Below are positions 15,991 to 23,981 of a DNA stretch of 64,000 nucleotides, piece by piece. The notes beneath the pieces were generated by a model. The model made no database searches, was not told the origin of the DNA, and saw only the letters and a program-made list of their open reading frames with translations. The stretch comes from Desulfotignum sp. GTDB lineage: Bacteria > Desulfobacterota > Desulfobacteria > Desulfobacterales > Desulfobacteraceae. Numbering within the stretch: the stretch's first letter is position 1; each line of letters opens with the position of its first letter. The DNA is taken from NCBI GenBank assembly GCA_011390335.1, contig JAABSO010000017.1, positions 20,242-84,241 on the forward strand. The letters run 5' to 3'. A program made the position numbers and the translations under genes.

Positions 15991-16422
15991 ATGAACGATG
16001 ATAAGAATGTACACATCTTTACCATATCCCAGATCGCAGATGAACTGGATATCAGTACCCGGACGATACGGTTTTATGAAGAGAAGGGCCTGATAAAACC
16101 CGGTCGGACCGCTGGAAACCAGCGGATCTATACCGCCAGAAACAAGGCCAGGCTCAAGCTGATCCTGAGGGGCAAACGCTTTGGATTCTCCCTGGATGAC
16201 ATTTCAGAAATGATCGGCATGGCGGACACAGACATGGATGAACTGGCCCAGATTGAAAAAAGTCTGTATTTTGGAGAGGCTAAACTCAAGGAAATTCAGG
16301 ACAGAAAAAAAGAATTGTCGCTTCTGGAACAAGATATTCTGGCAACCAGAAAAAAACTGCTGCAGCGCTTTACGGAACTCAAAAATCCCGCAACCACAAA
16401 TAATAAAAAGGAGAATGTGTAA
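15991..16422 (+). CDS. MerR-family regulator (LiuR-like)
   Basis: This 143-residue protein has a MerR DNA-binding domain: FTISQIADELDISTRTIRFYEEKGLIKP at the N-terminus followed by YTARNKARLKLILRGKRFGFSLDDI. A coiled coil of about 50 residues serves for dimerisation. There are no Cys residues for metal or redox sensing, which agrees with the LiuR group that responds to acyl-CoA-type effectors. Its stop codon overlaps the start of the acyl-CoA ligase gene (TAATG), so it is the first gene of the operon it probably controls. Confidence 0.88.
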   Translation: MNDDKNVHIFTISQIADELDISTRTIRFYEEKGLIKPGRTAGNQRIYTARNKARLKLILRGKRFGFSLDDISEMIGMADTDMDELAQIEKSLYFGEAKLKEIQDRKKELSLLEQDILATRKKLLQRFTELKNPATTNNKKENV

Positions 16423-17933
16423 TGAATGTTGTCCAGCTGATCGATCAAAACGCAGCGCGTTTCCCGGAAAAAACAGCTTTGTCCACCATGGAGAAAGCGC
16501 TGACATTTCAACAGGTAAAAGAAAAAAGTGAGCGTGCTGCCGGCTGTTTTCAAAAACTGGGAATCCGAAAAGGTGATCCAGTGGCCATCATGAGTCAGAA
16601 TACCTTTGATTTTGTTTTTTCATTTTTCGGTATTCTCAAGGCAGGGGGGATTGCCGTTCCGGTCAACCACAAACTGACATCAAAAGAAGTGGATTTTATT
16701 CTTGAAAACAGCGGTGCCCTGCTGTTTCTTTTTGACGGCACCCTGAACGAGGTGGCACAGAACCTCAAAACAGATATCCAAAAAATTTCTTTGGATACGC
16801 CTGCAGAAAACAGTGAATTTTTCTCTGATGCCATGGAGAAAGCCCCCGGGTTTACACCCGTGGAAATCCAGGATGACGATCTGGCACAAATTTTATACAC
16901 CAGCGGCACCACCGGCAGTCCCAAAGGCTGCATGCACACCCATAAAAGTATTGTTTTTGCCGGCATCACCGGTGCAAAAGCCCTGGGTCTCGATGATACG
17001 GACATCATGCTCATTGCCATGCCCATCTGGCATTCTTCTCCTTTGAACAACTGGTTCATGGGGATCACAAGCGTTGGCGGCGCCACTGTTCTGCTGCGGG
17101 AATATCATCCTTTGCATTTTCTGGAAGCCATTGAAAAAAAATCCTGCACCACCTATTTTGGTGCGCCCATATCATACCTGCTGCCTTTGCAGATGATTCC
17201 CAATTTCACAGATTTCAACCTGTCATCCATGAAAGCCTGGGTTTACGGCGGCGGCCCTATTGCACCGGAAACCGTGAAAAAACTCAAAAACAGCTACCAG
17301 TCCGACCAGTTTTACCAGGTATACGGCATGACCGAATCCGGTCCCACCGGCACGGTTTTGAAACCCGAAGACCATGAAAACCATGCCGGTTCCATCGGGA
17401 AAAAAGCACTGCCGGGCGCGCAAATGAAAGTGATGAAAGATGTGACAACCCCGGCCGGCCCCGGTGAAACAGGAGAAATATGGCTCAAGGCCGATTCGAT
17501 GATGACGGGTTATCTTCACAACGAACAGGCCACCCGGGAGGCATTTTACGACGGCTGGTACAGAACCGGAGACATGGCACGGATCGATGCGGACGGATTT
17601 CTCTTTATCGTGGACCGCATGAAGGATATGATAGTTACCGGCGGGGAAAATGTTTATTCAAAAGAGGTGGAAGACCGGATCATGGAGCATCCCGGCGTTG
17701 CTGAAGCCGCCGTCATCGGCACACCGCACCCGGACTGGGGAGAAACCGTTCATGCCATGATTGTACCGGGAAAGGATCAGGAACTGTCCGAAGATGAATT
17801 AAAAGATTTTCTGGCAGAACGTCTGGCAAAATTCAAGACCCCGAAAAAATTCAGCTTTGTGGATGAACTGCCCCACACGCCCACGGGAAAGGTCATGAAA
17901 TACAAAATCAGAAAGGAAATAAACCGTGTTTGA
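16422..17933 (+). CDS. Acyl-CoA synthetase (AMP-forming)
   Basis: This 503-residue enzyme belongs to the adenylate-forming ligases that activate carboxylic acids to acyl-CoA. The ATP loop LYTSGTTGSPKG is at residues 159-169, VYGMTESGP and YRTGDMARID follow, and the C-terminal catalytic Lys lies in PTGKVMKYKI. Chain-length preference cannot be read from the sequence. It overlaps the MerR gene by one base and the acyl-CoA dehydrogenase gene by eight, so ligase and dehydrogenase should act one after the other on the same acid. Confidence 0.93.
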   Translation: MNVVQLIDQNAARFPEKTALSTMEKALTFQQVKEKSERAAGCFQKLGIRKGDPVAIMSQNTFDFVFSFFGILKAGGIAVPVNHKLTSKEVDFILENSGALLFLFDGTLNEVAQNLKTDIQKISLDTPAENSEFFSDAMEKAPGFTPVEIQDDDLAQILYTSGTTGSPKGCMHTHKSIVFAGITGAKALGLDDTDIMLIAMPIWHSSPLNNWFMGITSVGGATVLLREYHPLHFLEAIEKKSCTTYFGAPISYLLPLQMIPNFTDFNLSSMKAWVYGGGPIAPETVKKLKNSYQSDQFYQVYGMTESGPTGTVLKPEDHENHAGSIGKKALPGAQMKVMKDVTTPAGPGETGEIWLKADSMMTGYLHNEQATREAFYDGWYRTGDMARIDADGFLFIVDRMKDMIVTGGENVYSKEVEDRIMEHPGVAEAAVIGTPHPDWGETVHAMIVPGKDQELSEDELKDFLAERLAKFKTPKKFSFVDELPHTPTGKVMKYKIRKEINRV

Positions 17934-19170
17934 TTATCTTTTAAATGATAAACAGAAACAATTGAAACAGGAAGCCCGGGAGTTTGTCAAAACCATCCCC
18001 CGACAGATGATCCTGGATATGGATGCGGACAAGATCCAATTTCCCAAAGAATTTTTACAGGAGGCCGGCCGCCGCAACCTGATGGGGTGCCGGTACCCGG
18101 AAAAATGGGGAGGAAGGGGCATGGACTGGGTGTCCACCTGCATGGTGATGGAGGAGATCGGGGTGCTGGGATATATCTTTGCCTGCACCTTCGGGGTGGG
18201 GGCGGAGCTGGTGTGCGATGCCGTCATCCTCCACGGCACCGATGCCCAGAAGGAAAAATATGTCAAACCGTTGCTCAAAGGCGAGATGTTTGCGGCGGAA
18301 TGCCTCACCGAGCCCCGGGGCGGGTCTGATTTTTTCGGCACCACCACCACGGCACAGGACAAGGGGGACCATTTTATCCTCAACGGCCAGAAACGGTTTA
18401 TCGTGGGCGGAGAGGGGGCGGATTATTTTCTGGTGTATGCCAAAACCGACCCGGAGGCAGATCCCCGCAACGGCATCTCCTGCTTTATCGTGGATAAGAC
18501 ACAAGGGGTGGAGGCCCAATACCTGTACGGGCTGATGGGATGCCGGGGCGGCGGAGCCGCCCGCATGGTGTTCAAGGATGTGAAGGTCCCAAAAGAAAAC
18601 CTTTTGGGAGAACTAAACCAGGGGGTAAAAGTGTTCAACACCATGATGATTCCCGAGCGCCTGGGCACGGCAGCCATGACCATCGGCGCGGCCGTGCCGG
18701 CCGTGGATATCGCCACCGGGTACACCTCGAAACGCAAGGCGTTCGGGCAGCCCGTGGCCCAATTCCAGGGGGTGTCTTTTCAGGTGGCCGAAGCCGTAAC
18801 CCTGCTGGATGCTTCCCGGTCCATGATCTATACCACGGCACGGGCCGTGGATGAAAAGATCCATGACAAGCAGATCCGCCGGATGGTATCGGAATCCAAA
18901 AAATTTGTCACCGAATCCTGCCAGAAAGCAGTACACAACGCCATGCAGGTCATGGGCGGCATCGGGTACACCAACATCTACCCGGTGGAACGGATCTTCA
19001 GGGACCTGCGCCTGGCCTCCATCTGGACCGGCACCAATGAGGTGATGGCCATGATCATTGCCAATGAGTGGTACAAGGCGTACTGGAAAGACAAACCAGC
19101 CGGAAAAATCCGGGACATGGAACCGGATGCGGCGGAAGCGTCGGCAGCTGATGAAAAGATTTTCGAATGA
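17926..19170 (+). CDS. Acyl-CoA dehydrogenase
   Basis: This 414-residue flavoprotein has the acyl-CoA dehydrogenase order. FAD and substrate segments include FAAECLTEPRGGSDFFGTTT, KRKAFGQPVAQFQGVSF and VMGGIGYTN. At the usual MCAD catalytic site (Tyr-Glu-Gly-Thr) the protein has Trp-Thr-Gly-Thr (367-370), so the base is absent there. Glu244 in PERLGTA falls at the position used by isovaleryl-CoA and long-chain dehydrogenases and may be the base instead. Electrons probably pass to the EtfBA pair encoded at 42.4-44.2 kb. Its stop overlaps the photolyase start by four bases. Confidence 0.92.
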   Translation: MFDYLLNDKQKQLKQEAREFVKTIPRQMILDMDADKIQFPKEFLQEAGRRNLMGCRYPEKWGGRGMDWVSTCMVMEEIGVLGYIFACTFGVGAELVCDAVILHGTDAQKEKYVKPLLKGEMFAAECLTEPRGGSDFFGTTTTAQDKGDHFILNGQKRFIVGGEGADYFLVYAKTDPEADPRNGISCFIVDKTQGVEAQYLYGLMGCRGGGAARMVFKDVKVPKENLLGELNQGVKVFNTMMIPERLGTAAMTIGAAVPAVDIATGYTSKRKAFGQPVAQFQGVSFQVAEAVTLLDASRSMIYTTARAVDEKIHDKQIRRMVSESKKFVTESCQKAVHNAMQVMGGIGYTNIYPVERIFRDLRLASIWTGTNEVMAMIIANEWYKAYWKDKPAGKIRDMEPDAAEASAADEKIFE

Positions 19171-20543
19171 CCATCCATCCGGAACGTATACAGCGATTGA
19201 ATGACACCCCGGTCCAAAAAGGGAATTACGTGCTGTACTGGATGCAGCAGTCCCAGCGGGCGGCCTGGAACCATGCCCTGGAATTTGCCATTGATCAGGC
19301 CAACCAGCTGGATCTGCCTCTGGTGACCGGGTTCGGCCTGACCGATGCATATCCGGAAGCCAACCTGCGGCATTACACCTTTATGCTGGAAGGACTGGCG
19401 GAAACCGGCACAACGCTTGCAGACCGGGGCATCCAGCTGGTAGTGCAAAAAGGCCCCCCGCCCGACGTGGCCCTGGACTTAGGGAAACAGGCCGCCCTGA
19501 TCGTGTGTGACGCAGGATACCTGCGGCATCAGCGGCAATGGCGGCACCAGGTGGCCCAAAATGCCGAATGCCCGGTAATCCAGGTTGAAACCGATGTGGT
19601 GGTGCCGGTGGCAGCAGCCTCGGACAAGGCAGAATATGCGGCCCGGACCATCCGGCCCAAACTTCACCGGATTCTGGCGGATTTTTTGATGCCCCTGTCT
19701 GCCCGGGCCGTCAAAAAATCCTCCCTGCACCTGTCTTTTCCCGGCCTGAACAGCCTGGAGGTGCAGGCCCCGAAAACCCTGGTGAATACGCTGTCACTGG
19801 ACAACACCGTCCCTCCGGTATCCCGGTTTTTCCCCGGCGGCACCTCCCATGCAAAAAAGCGATTTCAGGCATTTCTGGCAAAAAGTCTGGAAAACTATGA
19901 CCGCCACGGCAACCAGCCCCAGACCGATGACATCTCCCACATGGGTCCCTACCTGCATTTCGGCCAGATATCTCCCCTGTATCTGGCCATGGCCCTGATG
20001 AACGTGCCGGCATCCCTGGCAGAAGCCAGGGATGCATTCCTGGAACAGCTGATCATCCGGCGGGAGCTGGCCGTCAATTTTGTCTATTACACCCCGGATT
20101 ATGGCATCTTCGACGTGATTCCCGGGTGGGCAAAAACAACCCTGGCAGATCATGAAAGCGATCCCAGAGAATTCATCTATACAGCGGATGAACTGACACA
20201 GGCCAAAACCCATGACCCATACTGGAACGCGGCCATGATGGAAATGACACACACCGGATTCATGCACAACTACATGCGCATGTACTGGGGCAAAAAAATC
20301 CTGGAATGGTCCCCCTCTCCGACGCAGGCGTATGAGACCACCCTGGCCCTGAACAACCGTTATTTTCTGGACGGCAGAGACCCCAACTCATACACCGGCG
20401 TGGCCTGGCTCTACGGAATCCACGACCGGGCCTGGGCAGAACGGTCCATCTTCGGCAAGGTCCGGTACATGGCAGCTTCCGGCCTTGAACGCAAATGTGA
20501 TATCAGTGCCTATGTGGACAAAATAACAGCCATCTGCTCATAA
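19167..20543 (+). CDS. phr: Class II deoxyribodipyrimidine photolyase
   Basis: This 458-residue protein repairs UV cyclobutane pyrimidine dimers using light and FADH. The start YVLYWMQQSQRAAWNHAL is typical of class II photolyases. The C-terminal FAD domain is complete: HFGQISPL, FLEQLIIRRELAVNFVYY, MMEMTHTGFMHNYMRMYWGKKILEW and GRDPNSYTGVAW. It is translationally coupled to the acyl-CoA dehydrogenase (ATGA overlap), which has no evident functional link. It may have been inserted behind the operon to borrow its promoter. Confidence 0.95.
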   Translation: MTIHPERIQRLNDTPVQKGNYVLYWMQQSQRAAWNHALEFAIDQANQLDLPLVTGFGLTDAYPEANLRHYTFMLEGLAETGTTLADRGIQLVVQKGPPPDVALDLGKQAALIVCDAGYLRHQRQWRHQVAQNAECPVIQVETDVVVPVAAASDKAEYAARTIRPKLHRILADFLMPLSARAVKKSSLHLSFPGLNSLEVQAPKTLVNTLSLDNTVPPVSRFFPGGTSHAKKRFQAFLAKSLENYDRHGNQPQTDDISHMGPYLHFGQISPLYLAMALMNVPASLAEARDAFLEQLIIRRELAVNFVYYTPDYGIFDVIPGWAKTTLADHESDPREFIYTADELTQAKTHDPYWNAAMMEMTHTGFMHNYMRMYWGKKILEWSPSPTQAYETTLALNNRYFLDGRDPNSYTGVAWLYGIHDRAWAERSIFGKVRYMAASGLERKCDISAYVDKITAICS

Positions 20544-20745
20544 TATCGAAAAGGACGCGCCCAAAAAATAACGACACGCAGTTTTTTTTCTTATTCCACT
20601 ATCCCTTCTACATGTTTTTTGTAACCAAAATACGGTTTTTACCTGATGTTAGAACCAGATATCTTTGCGTATGGTAACGGATATCATGAGCAGTTACATC
20701 AAAAATAATTTTGATAAATCATTCCATGAGAGAAAGGAAAATGTT

Positions 20746-20943
20746 ATGGAAAAAACCGTGTATATTGAAACAGAAGAATGCGTTGGCTGTGAAAGCTGTG
20801 TAGAGCTTTGCCCTGAAGTGTTTGAATTTGATGCTGATGATGAAAAAGCAATCGTTATTATGCCGGAAGGAGGCGATGAAGATTGTATCCAGGAGGCAAT
20901 CGATTCATGTCCTACTGAATGCATCCACTGGTCGGACGAGTAA
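20746..20943 (+). CDS. One-cluster [4Fe-4S] ferredoxin
   Basis: This 65-residue acidic ferredoxin has CVGCESCVELCPE near the N-terminus and SCPTECIHW at the C-terminus. The set of six cysteines, including one in DEDC, is the pattern of Desulfovibrio gigas ferredoxin, where four bind one cluster and two can form a disulfide. The ATG at 20746 has an AAGGAAA site; the frame extends back to 20665 without one. It is a monocistronic gene with its own terminator. It could be the acceptor for AOR. The ~200 bases before it hold no other feature I can support. Confidence 0.93.
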   Translation: MEKTVYIETEECVGCESCVELCPEVFEFDADDEKAIVIMPEGGDEDCIQEAIDSCPTECIHWSDE

Positions 20944-20968
20944 CGGAGACGGCCACAAAGTTTTTTTA

Positions 20969-21007
20969 AAAAAGGCGCACCGTTTTACAAGGGGTGCGCC
21001 TTTTTTT
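20969..21007 (+). terminator. intrinsic terminator of the ferredoxin gene
   Basis: The stem GGCGCACC/GGGTGCGCC with a ten-base loop is followed by seven T, 25 bases after the ferredoxin stop. A run of A before the stem makes it usable from the other strand too. Confidence 0.9.
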
Positions 21008-21029
21008 AATCAGAATATTACAATCGTAT

Positions 21030-21119
21030 TTAATTTCTTCTCCCTATCAGGGCCATGCCCTGTCCCCCTTCAAAACACAGGATGGCCCGGCCGGCTTTTT
21101 CCAGGGCCGAGCGGTCCAT
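21030..21119 (-). pseudogene. possible thiolase C-terminal remnant
   Basis: Read on the minus strand this stretch encodes ILCFEGGQGMALI followed by four residues and a stop. That matches the end of thiolases, where Cys-x-Gly-Gly-Gly-Gln-Gly-x-Ala-Leu-Ile holds the catalytic Cys and is followed by only a few residues. Twenty bases (21046-21065) are identical to the same codons of the intact thiolase (23998-24017). Nothing thiolase-like is seen further upstream, so only ~30 codons would remain. The rest of 20944-21224 holds the ferredoxin terminator and no other recognised feature. Confidence 0.4.
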
Positions 21120-21224
21120 CTTCGGTAATTTCTCTTGTCAGAACCATTATTTTCCATTATTTTATTTTGGATTGCCGGTCTGTGACCGGGTCAAGCCAAT
21201 TCAAAACAACAATGAGGTGATACC

Positions 21225-21728
21225 GTGGAAGTTAAAATGGCTGATCTGCCCGGCGTGGGCAAAAAAATCTCCTTTGAGACCGCCGAGAAACAGAAAATCG
21301 TTGTCATTGTCCATCATTCCGGCAAGCGGGACCTGTATTTTTTTCAGGATACAGATGAAGATGAAGCCGATTATTTTCTGTCTTTAACATCCGAGGAAAC
21401 CCGGGAGCTGGGTGCCCAGCTGCTGGGGGCCACCTACCAGCCCGTGGATGATGAAAAAATGAAAATTTTCCAGAAGCAGCTGGTGATGGAATGGATCAAG
21501 CTGACCCCGGAATCCCCGTTTGTGGACAAACAGATTTCCGAATCCCGCATCAGAACCCACACCGGGGCCTCCATCATCGCGGTGATGCAGGGCGATGACA
21601 TGAGCGTCAGCCCGGATATCGATTTTGTGCTCAAGGCCGGGGATACGGTCATGGCAGCGGGGAAAAGGGACCAGATCCGCCGGTTTGAAGAACTGGCCAC
21701 CGGGAAGACAGACAAGGGAGATGCATGA
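21225..21728 (+). CDS. KhtT-like RCK_C regulatory subunit of a cation/proton antiporter
   Basis: This 167-residue soluble protein ends in a TrkA-C (RCK_C) domain (about residues 85-160: SPFVDKQISESRIRTHTGASIIAVMQGDD through VLKAGDTVMAAGKRDQI). In Bacillus KhtT this domain gates the antiporter KhtU and senses nucleotides such as c-di-AMP. The GTG at 21225 is preceded by GAGGTGA; an in-frame ATG four codons later lies too far from it. The gene overlaps the antiporter gene by four bases. The presence of a PgpH-type phosphodiesterase in the same window is compatible with c-di-AMP control. Confidence 0.82.
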   Translation: MEVKMADLPGVGKKISFETAEKQKIVVIVHHSGKRDLYFFQDTDEDEADYFLSLTSEETRELGAQLLGATYQPVDDEKMKIFQKQLVMEWIKLTPESPFVDKQISESRIRTHTGASIIAVMQGDDMSVSPDIDFVLKAGDTVMAAGKRDQIRRFEELATGKTDKGDA

Positions 21729-22909
21729 TGGGGGAAGTTTACTTCCCTGTTCTGTTCATTGCCGGAGCGGTTTTCATTCTGCTGTTTGCTGTGGGATTTG
21801 TCGGCTTGAAGGTCCGGATTCCCGGGGTGGTGCTGTATATCCTGCTGGGCATCGGCCTGGGGGGCCATTTTTCCGGCAATCACCTGCTGCACCTGGCCGG
21901 AGAAGTGGGGATCGTCCTTTTGTTTTTCATGCTCGGCATGGAGTTTCCGGTTCGCCGTCTTGTCGGCATTGCCAAAAAAGTGGCCCCGGCCGGAACCCTG
22001 GACCTGGTGCTCAACCTGTTTCTCACCATGGGGATCTGCATGGCCTTCGGCCTGGACTGGATCACCGCCTTTCTCATGGGCAGCATGGTGTATGCCACCT
22101 CCTCCTCCATCACCGCCAAGATCCTGGAAACCTCCAAACGGATGGCCAATCCGGAATCGGAATTCCTGCTGGGTCTGCTGATATTTGAAGACATTGCAGC
22201 ACCGGTGGCGGTGGCGGTCCTTGTGGGCCTCACCGCCGGGGCCGCCCTGACCGCAATGACCTTCGGCCTGATCATGGCAAAAATTATGGGCCTGATCATC
22301 GGTGCCGTGATCATCGGGCATCTCATATTCAGCCGGCTGGGCGGGTTCGTGGACCGATACATAAGCCAGGATATTTTCATCCTGCTGATGGTGGGTATTG
22401 CCCTTTCCTATGGCGGCCTGGCCCTTATGCTGGGCCTGTCCGAGGTGCTCGGAGCATTTCTGGCCGGCATTATACTGGCGGAAATACAGCGGACCGAACA
22501 CCTGGAGCACGCGGTCCTGCCTATCCGGGACCTGTTTCTGCCCCTTTTCTTCTTTTATTTCGGCACCACCATCACCTTCGGGGACGGGGTTCCCATGGTC
22601 CCCCTATTGATCACCCTGCTGATATGGTCCATCGCCGGAAAAATCATTACAGGGTATTACGGTGCCAGGCTCTACGGGCTGTCAAAAAAAGTATCCCTGC
22701 GGGCGGGACTGTCCTTTACCCAGCGGGGCGAATTTTCTGTGATCATCGCCAGCATGGCCGCAGACACCATCCGGGTGCTCAGCGGCGTCTTCATCCTGTC
22801 ATCGGCCATGCTCGGCATTCTGCTCTTTGAACTGGCCCCGAAAATCACCAGCGCGCTGTTTCCCAAAAAAGACAAACCCCGGAAATACAAGGTGCCGGGC
22901 AGCAGCTGA
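21725..22909 (+). CDS. CPA2-family monovalent cation/proton antiporter (KhtU/KefB-like)
   Basis: This 394-residue membrane protein has about 12 hydrophobic segments typical of CPA2 antiporters (KefB/KefC, KhtU). It contains VGIVLLFFMLGMEFPVRRL and LSEVLGAFLAGIILAEIQRTEHLEH. The latter is a signature region, and the acidic pair in LIFEDIAAPVAV is probably involved in ion exchange. It lacks the TrkA-N domain of KefB/C, consistent with regulation by the separate KhtT-like subunit encoded upstream. The expected role is K+ (or Na+) efflux in exchange for protons. Confidence 0.87.
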   Translation: MMGEVYFPVLFIAGAVFILLFAVGFVGLKVRIPGVVLYILLGIGLGGHFSGNHLLHLAGEVGIVLLFFMLGMEFPVRRLVGIAKKVAPAGTLDLVLNLFLTMGICMAFGLDWITAFLMGSMVYATSSSITAKILETSKRMANPESEFLLGLLIFEDIAAPVAVAVLVGLTAGAALTAMTFGLIMAKIMGLIIGAVIIGHLIFSRLGGFVDRYISQDIFILLMVGIALSYGGLALMLGLSEVLGAFLAGIILAEIQRTEHLEHAVLPIRDLFLPLFFFYFGTTITFGDGVPMVPLLITLLIWSIAGKIITGYYGARLYGLSKKVSLRAGLSFTQRGEFSVIIASMAADTIRVLSGVFILSSAMLGILLFELAPKITSALFPKKDKPRKYKVPGSS

Positions 22910-22934
22910 CATATCACTGACACGCTACAAAAAA

Positions 22935-22984
22935 ACCGGGATAGAGGGACGGCAATAATGTAACTGCCACCCCTCTATCCCGGT
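22935..22984 (-). terminator. terminator between the antiporter and the toxin-antitoxin pair
   Basis: A perfect 14-bp stem (22935-22948 with 22971-22984) encloses a smaller GGCA/TGCC stem. On the minus strand the hairpin is followed by seven T, so it ends the toxin-antitoxin transcript. It also lies just after the antiporter stop and may act on both strands. Confidence 0.8.
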
Positions 22985-23009
22985 GAAAAAGAGCCAGACC
23001 ACGGTTGTT

Positions 23010-23531
23010 TCATATCAGACCCGTAATTTCTGAAATACTCCGAACAGGAGAATAAAATCCCTGCCTGATCATTCTGTCAAGATAGATATCAGCCTGGTCA
23101 GCGGAAAGCCGGCCTTCTGACACACCGGCTTTCAAAATGCCGATTGTTCCGGTAAAGGGAATGTGCAACTGATGGCATTGTTTTCTTGCGGCACGATCAT
23201 CTGTTACCACTATTCTCCGACTTTTTGCAGCGCCGGTCTGATTTGCCGACGCAATGCAGGACGCTTCACCCCGCCCCAGGCATGCTATTAAACTTGTGTA
23301 CAACCGCCTGTCTTCTACCGATAAAGAAACCAGGGAAAATATTTTCCGGTTCAATAACGTTTCAATCTTTTTCAATACCGGATATTTTACAAATCCGGCA
23401 CAGATTTCATCATAGACCTCTCCGGTAATATATGCCTGTCTCCTGTATCTGTGTTCAAGCACACTTTCAGCATCAGACAACAAAAAATTGCACAGTGAAA
23501 CGGTGTCAAAGTACCAGCCTTTCTCAGGCAT
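23010..23531 (-). CDS. PIN-domain (DUF3368-like) toxin of a type II TA pair
   Basis: This 173-residue protein has the acidic pattern of PIN ribonucleases: Asp in WYFDTVSL, Glu in VYDEICAGF, Glu in GRGEASCIASA and Asp-Asp in VVTDDRAARK. These residues hold Mg at the active site of VapC-like toxins. The C-terminal segment FTGTIGILKAGVSEGRLS is typical of the DUF3368 subgroup. The ATG at 23531 overlaps the antitoxin's end by eight bases; the frame extends further upstream but lies within the antitoxin gene. Confidence 0.82.
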   Translation of the reverse strand: MPEKGWYFDTVSLCNFLLSDAESVLEHRYRRQAYITGEVYDEICAGFVKYPVLKKIETLLNRKIFSLVSLSVEDRRLYTSLIACLGRGEASCIASANQTGAAKSRRIVVTDDRAARKQCHQLHIPFTGTIGILKAGVSEGRLSADQADIYLDRMIRQGFYSPVRSISEITGLI

Positions 23532-23835
23532 TTTCCATATCACTTTCCTGAAAGGAATTGTTCTGCAAAAGATCGTGCTCATCAAGCCAGGCACGAATAT
23601 CCAGAACATTCATTCCCATTTCCTCAGCCAGCTTTCCAATGCTGATATATCCGCCTTGAAATGCGGAAACCGCCTGCTTCTGGGATTGACTCAGGTCAAG
23701 AAGATCAAGCTGATAACATGATAAAACAGCCCGTCTCACAAGCTCGCCGACTGATGTTTCTCTCTTTCTGGACAGATTCTTGAGCCCTTTTGCGACTTCC
23801 GGTTTTACCTTGATATGCAGGGTCGCGCTTTGCAT
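23524..23835 (-). CDS. Antitoxin with ribbon-helix-helix and UPF0175-like domains
   Basis: This 103-residue protein begins with a ribbon-helix-helix-like segment (ATLHIKVKPEVAKGLKNLSR) and continues with SIGKLAEEMGMNVLDIRAWLDEHD, a helix-turn-helix resembling UPF0175 antitoxins. It precedes the PIN toxin and overlaps it by eight bases, the usual antitoxin-first order. Its C-terminus would bind and block the nuclease. An inverted repeat over its own promoter suggests autorepression. Confidence 0.8.
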   Translation of the reverse strand: MQSATLHIKVKPEVAKGLKNLSRKRETSVGELVRRAVLSCYQLDLLDLSQSQKQAVSAFQGGYISIGKLAEEMGMNVLDIRAWLDEHDLLQNNSFQESDMENA

Positions 23836-23869
23836 CTTATACCTCTTTTTTTACATTTGGCCAACTTCC

Positions 23870-23903
23870 GGTATATTTTAGATACCAACCCATTATCTGT
23901 CAA
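23870..23903 (-). promoter_or_regulatory. promoter and operator of the toxin-antitoxin operon
   Basis: On the minus strand TTGACA (23898-23903) and TAAAAT (23875-23880) are 17 bases apart. The inverted repeat GGTAT...ATACC (23870-23886) covers the -10 box, where antitoxin binding would block transcription. Confidence 0.65.
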
Positions 23904-23918
23904 CCGGTAAAACAAAAA

Positions 23919-23953
23919 AAAGAGGTGCACTCTGTGTCAAAGCACACCTCTTT
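23919..23953 (-). terminator. terminator of the thiolase gene
   Basis: AAAGAGGTG and CACCTCTTT pair across a loop of 17 bases, and on the minus strand eight T follow. It lies about 30 bases after the thiolase stop and just upstream of the toxin-antitoxin promoter. Confidence 0.85.
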
Positions 23954-23981
23954 ATTCTTTTATCTTACTGTAACAGCGGCT

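Noticed and set aside
21100..21140. CGGTCCATCTTCGG block also present in the photolyase gene (near 20442)
   Set aside because: Only 14 bases match and the flanks diverge at once; the same stretch is better explained, if at all, by the thiolase-like fragment on the other strand.
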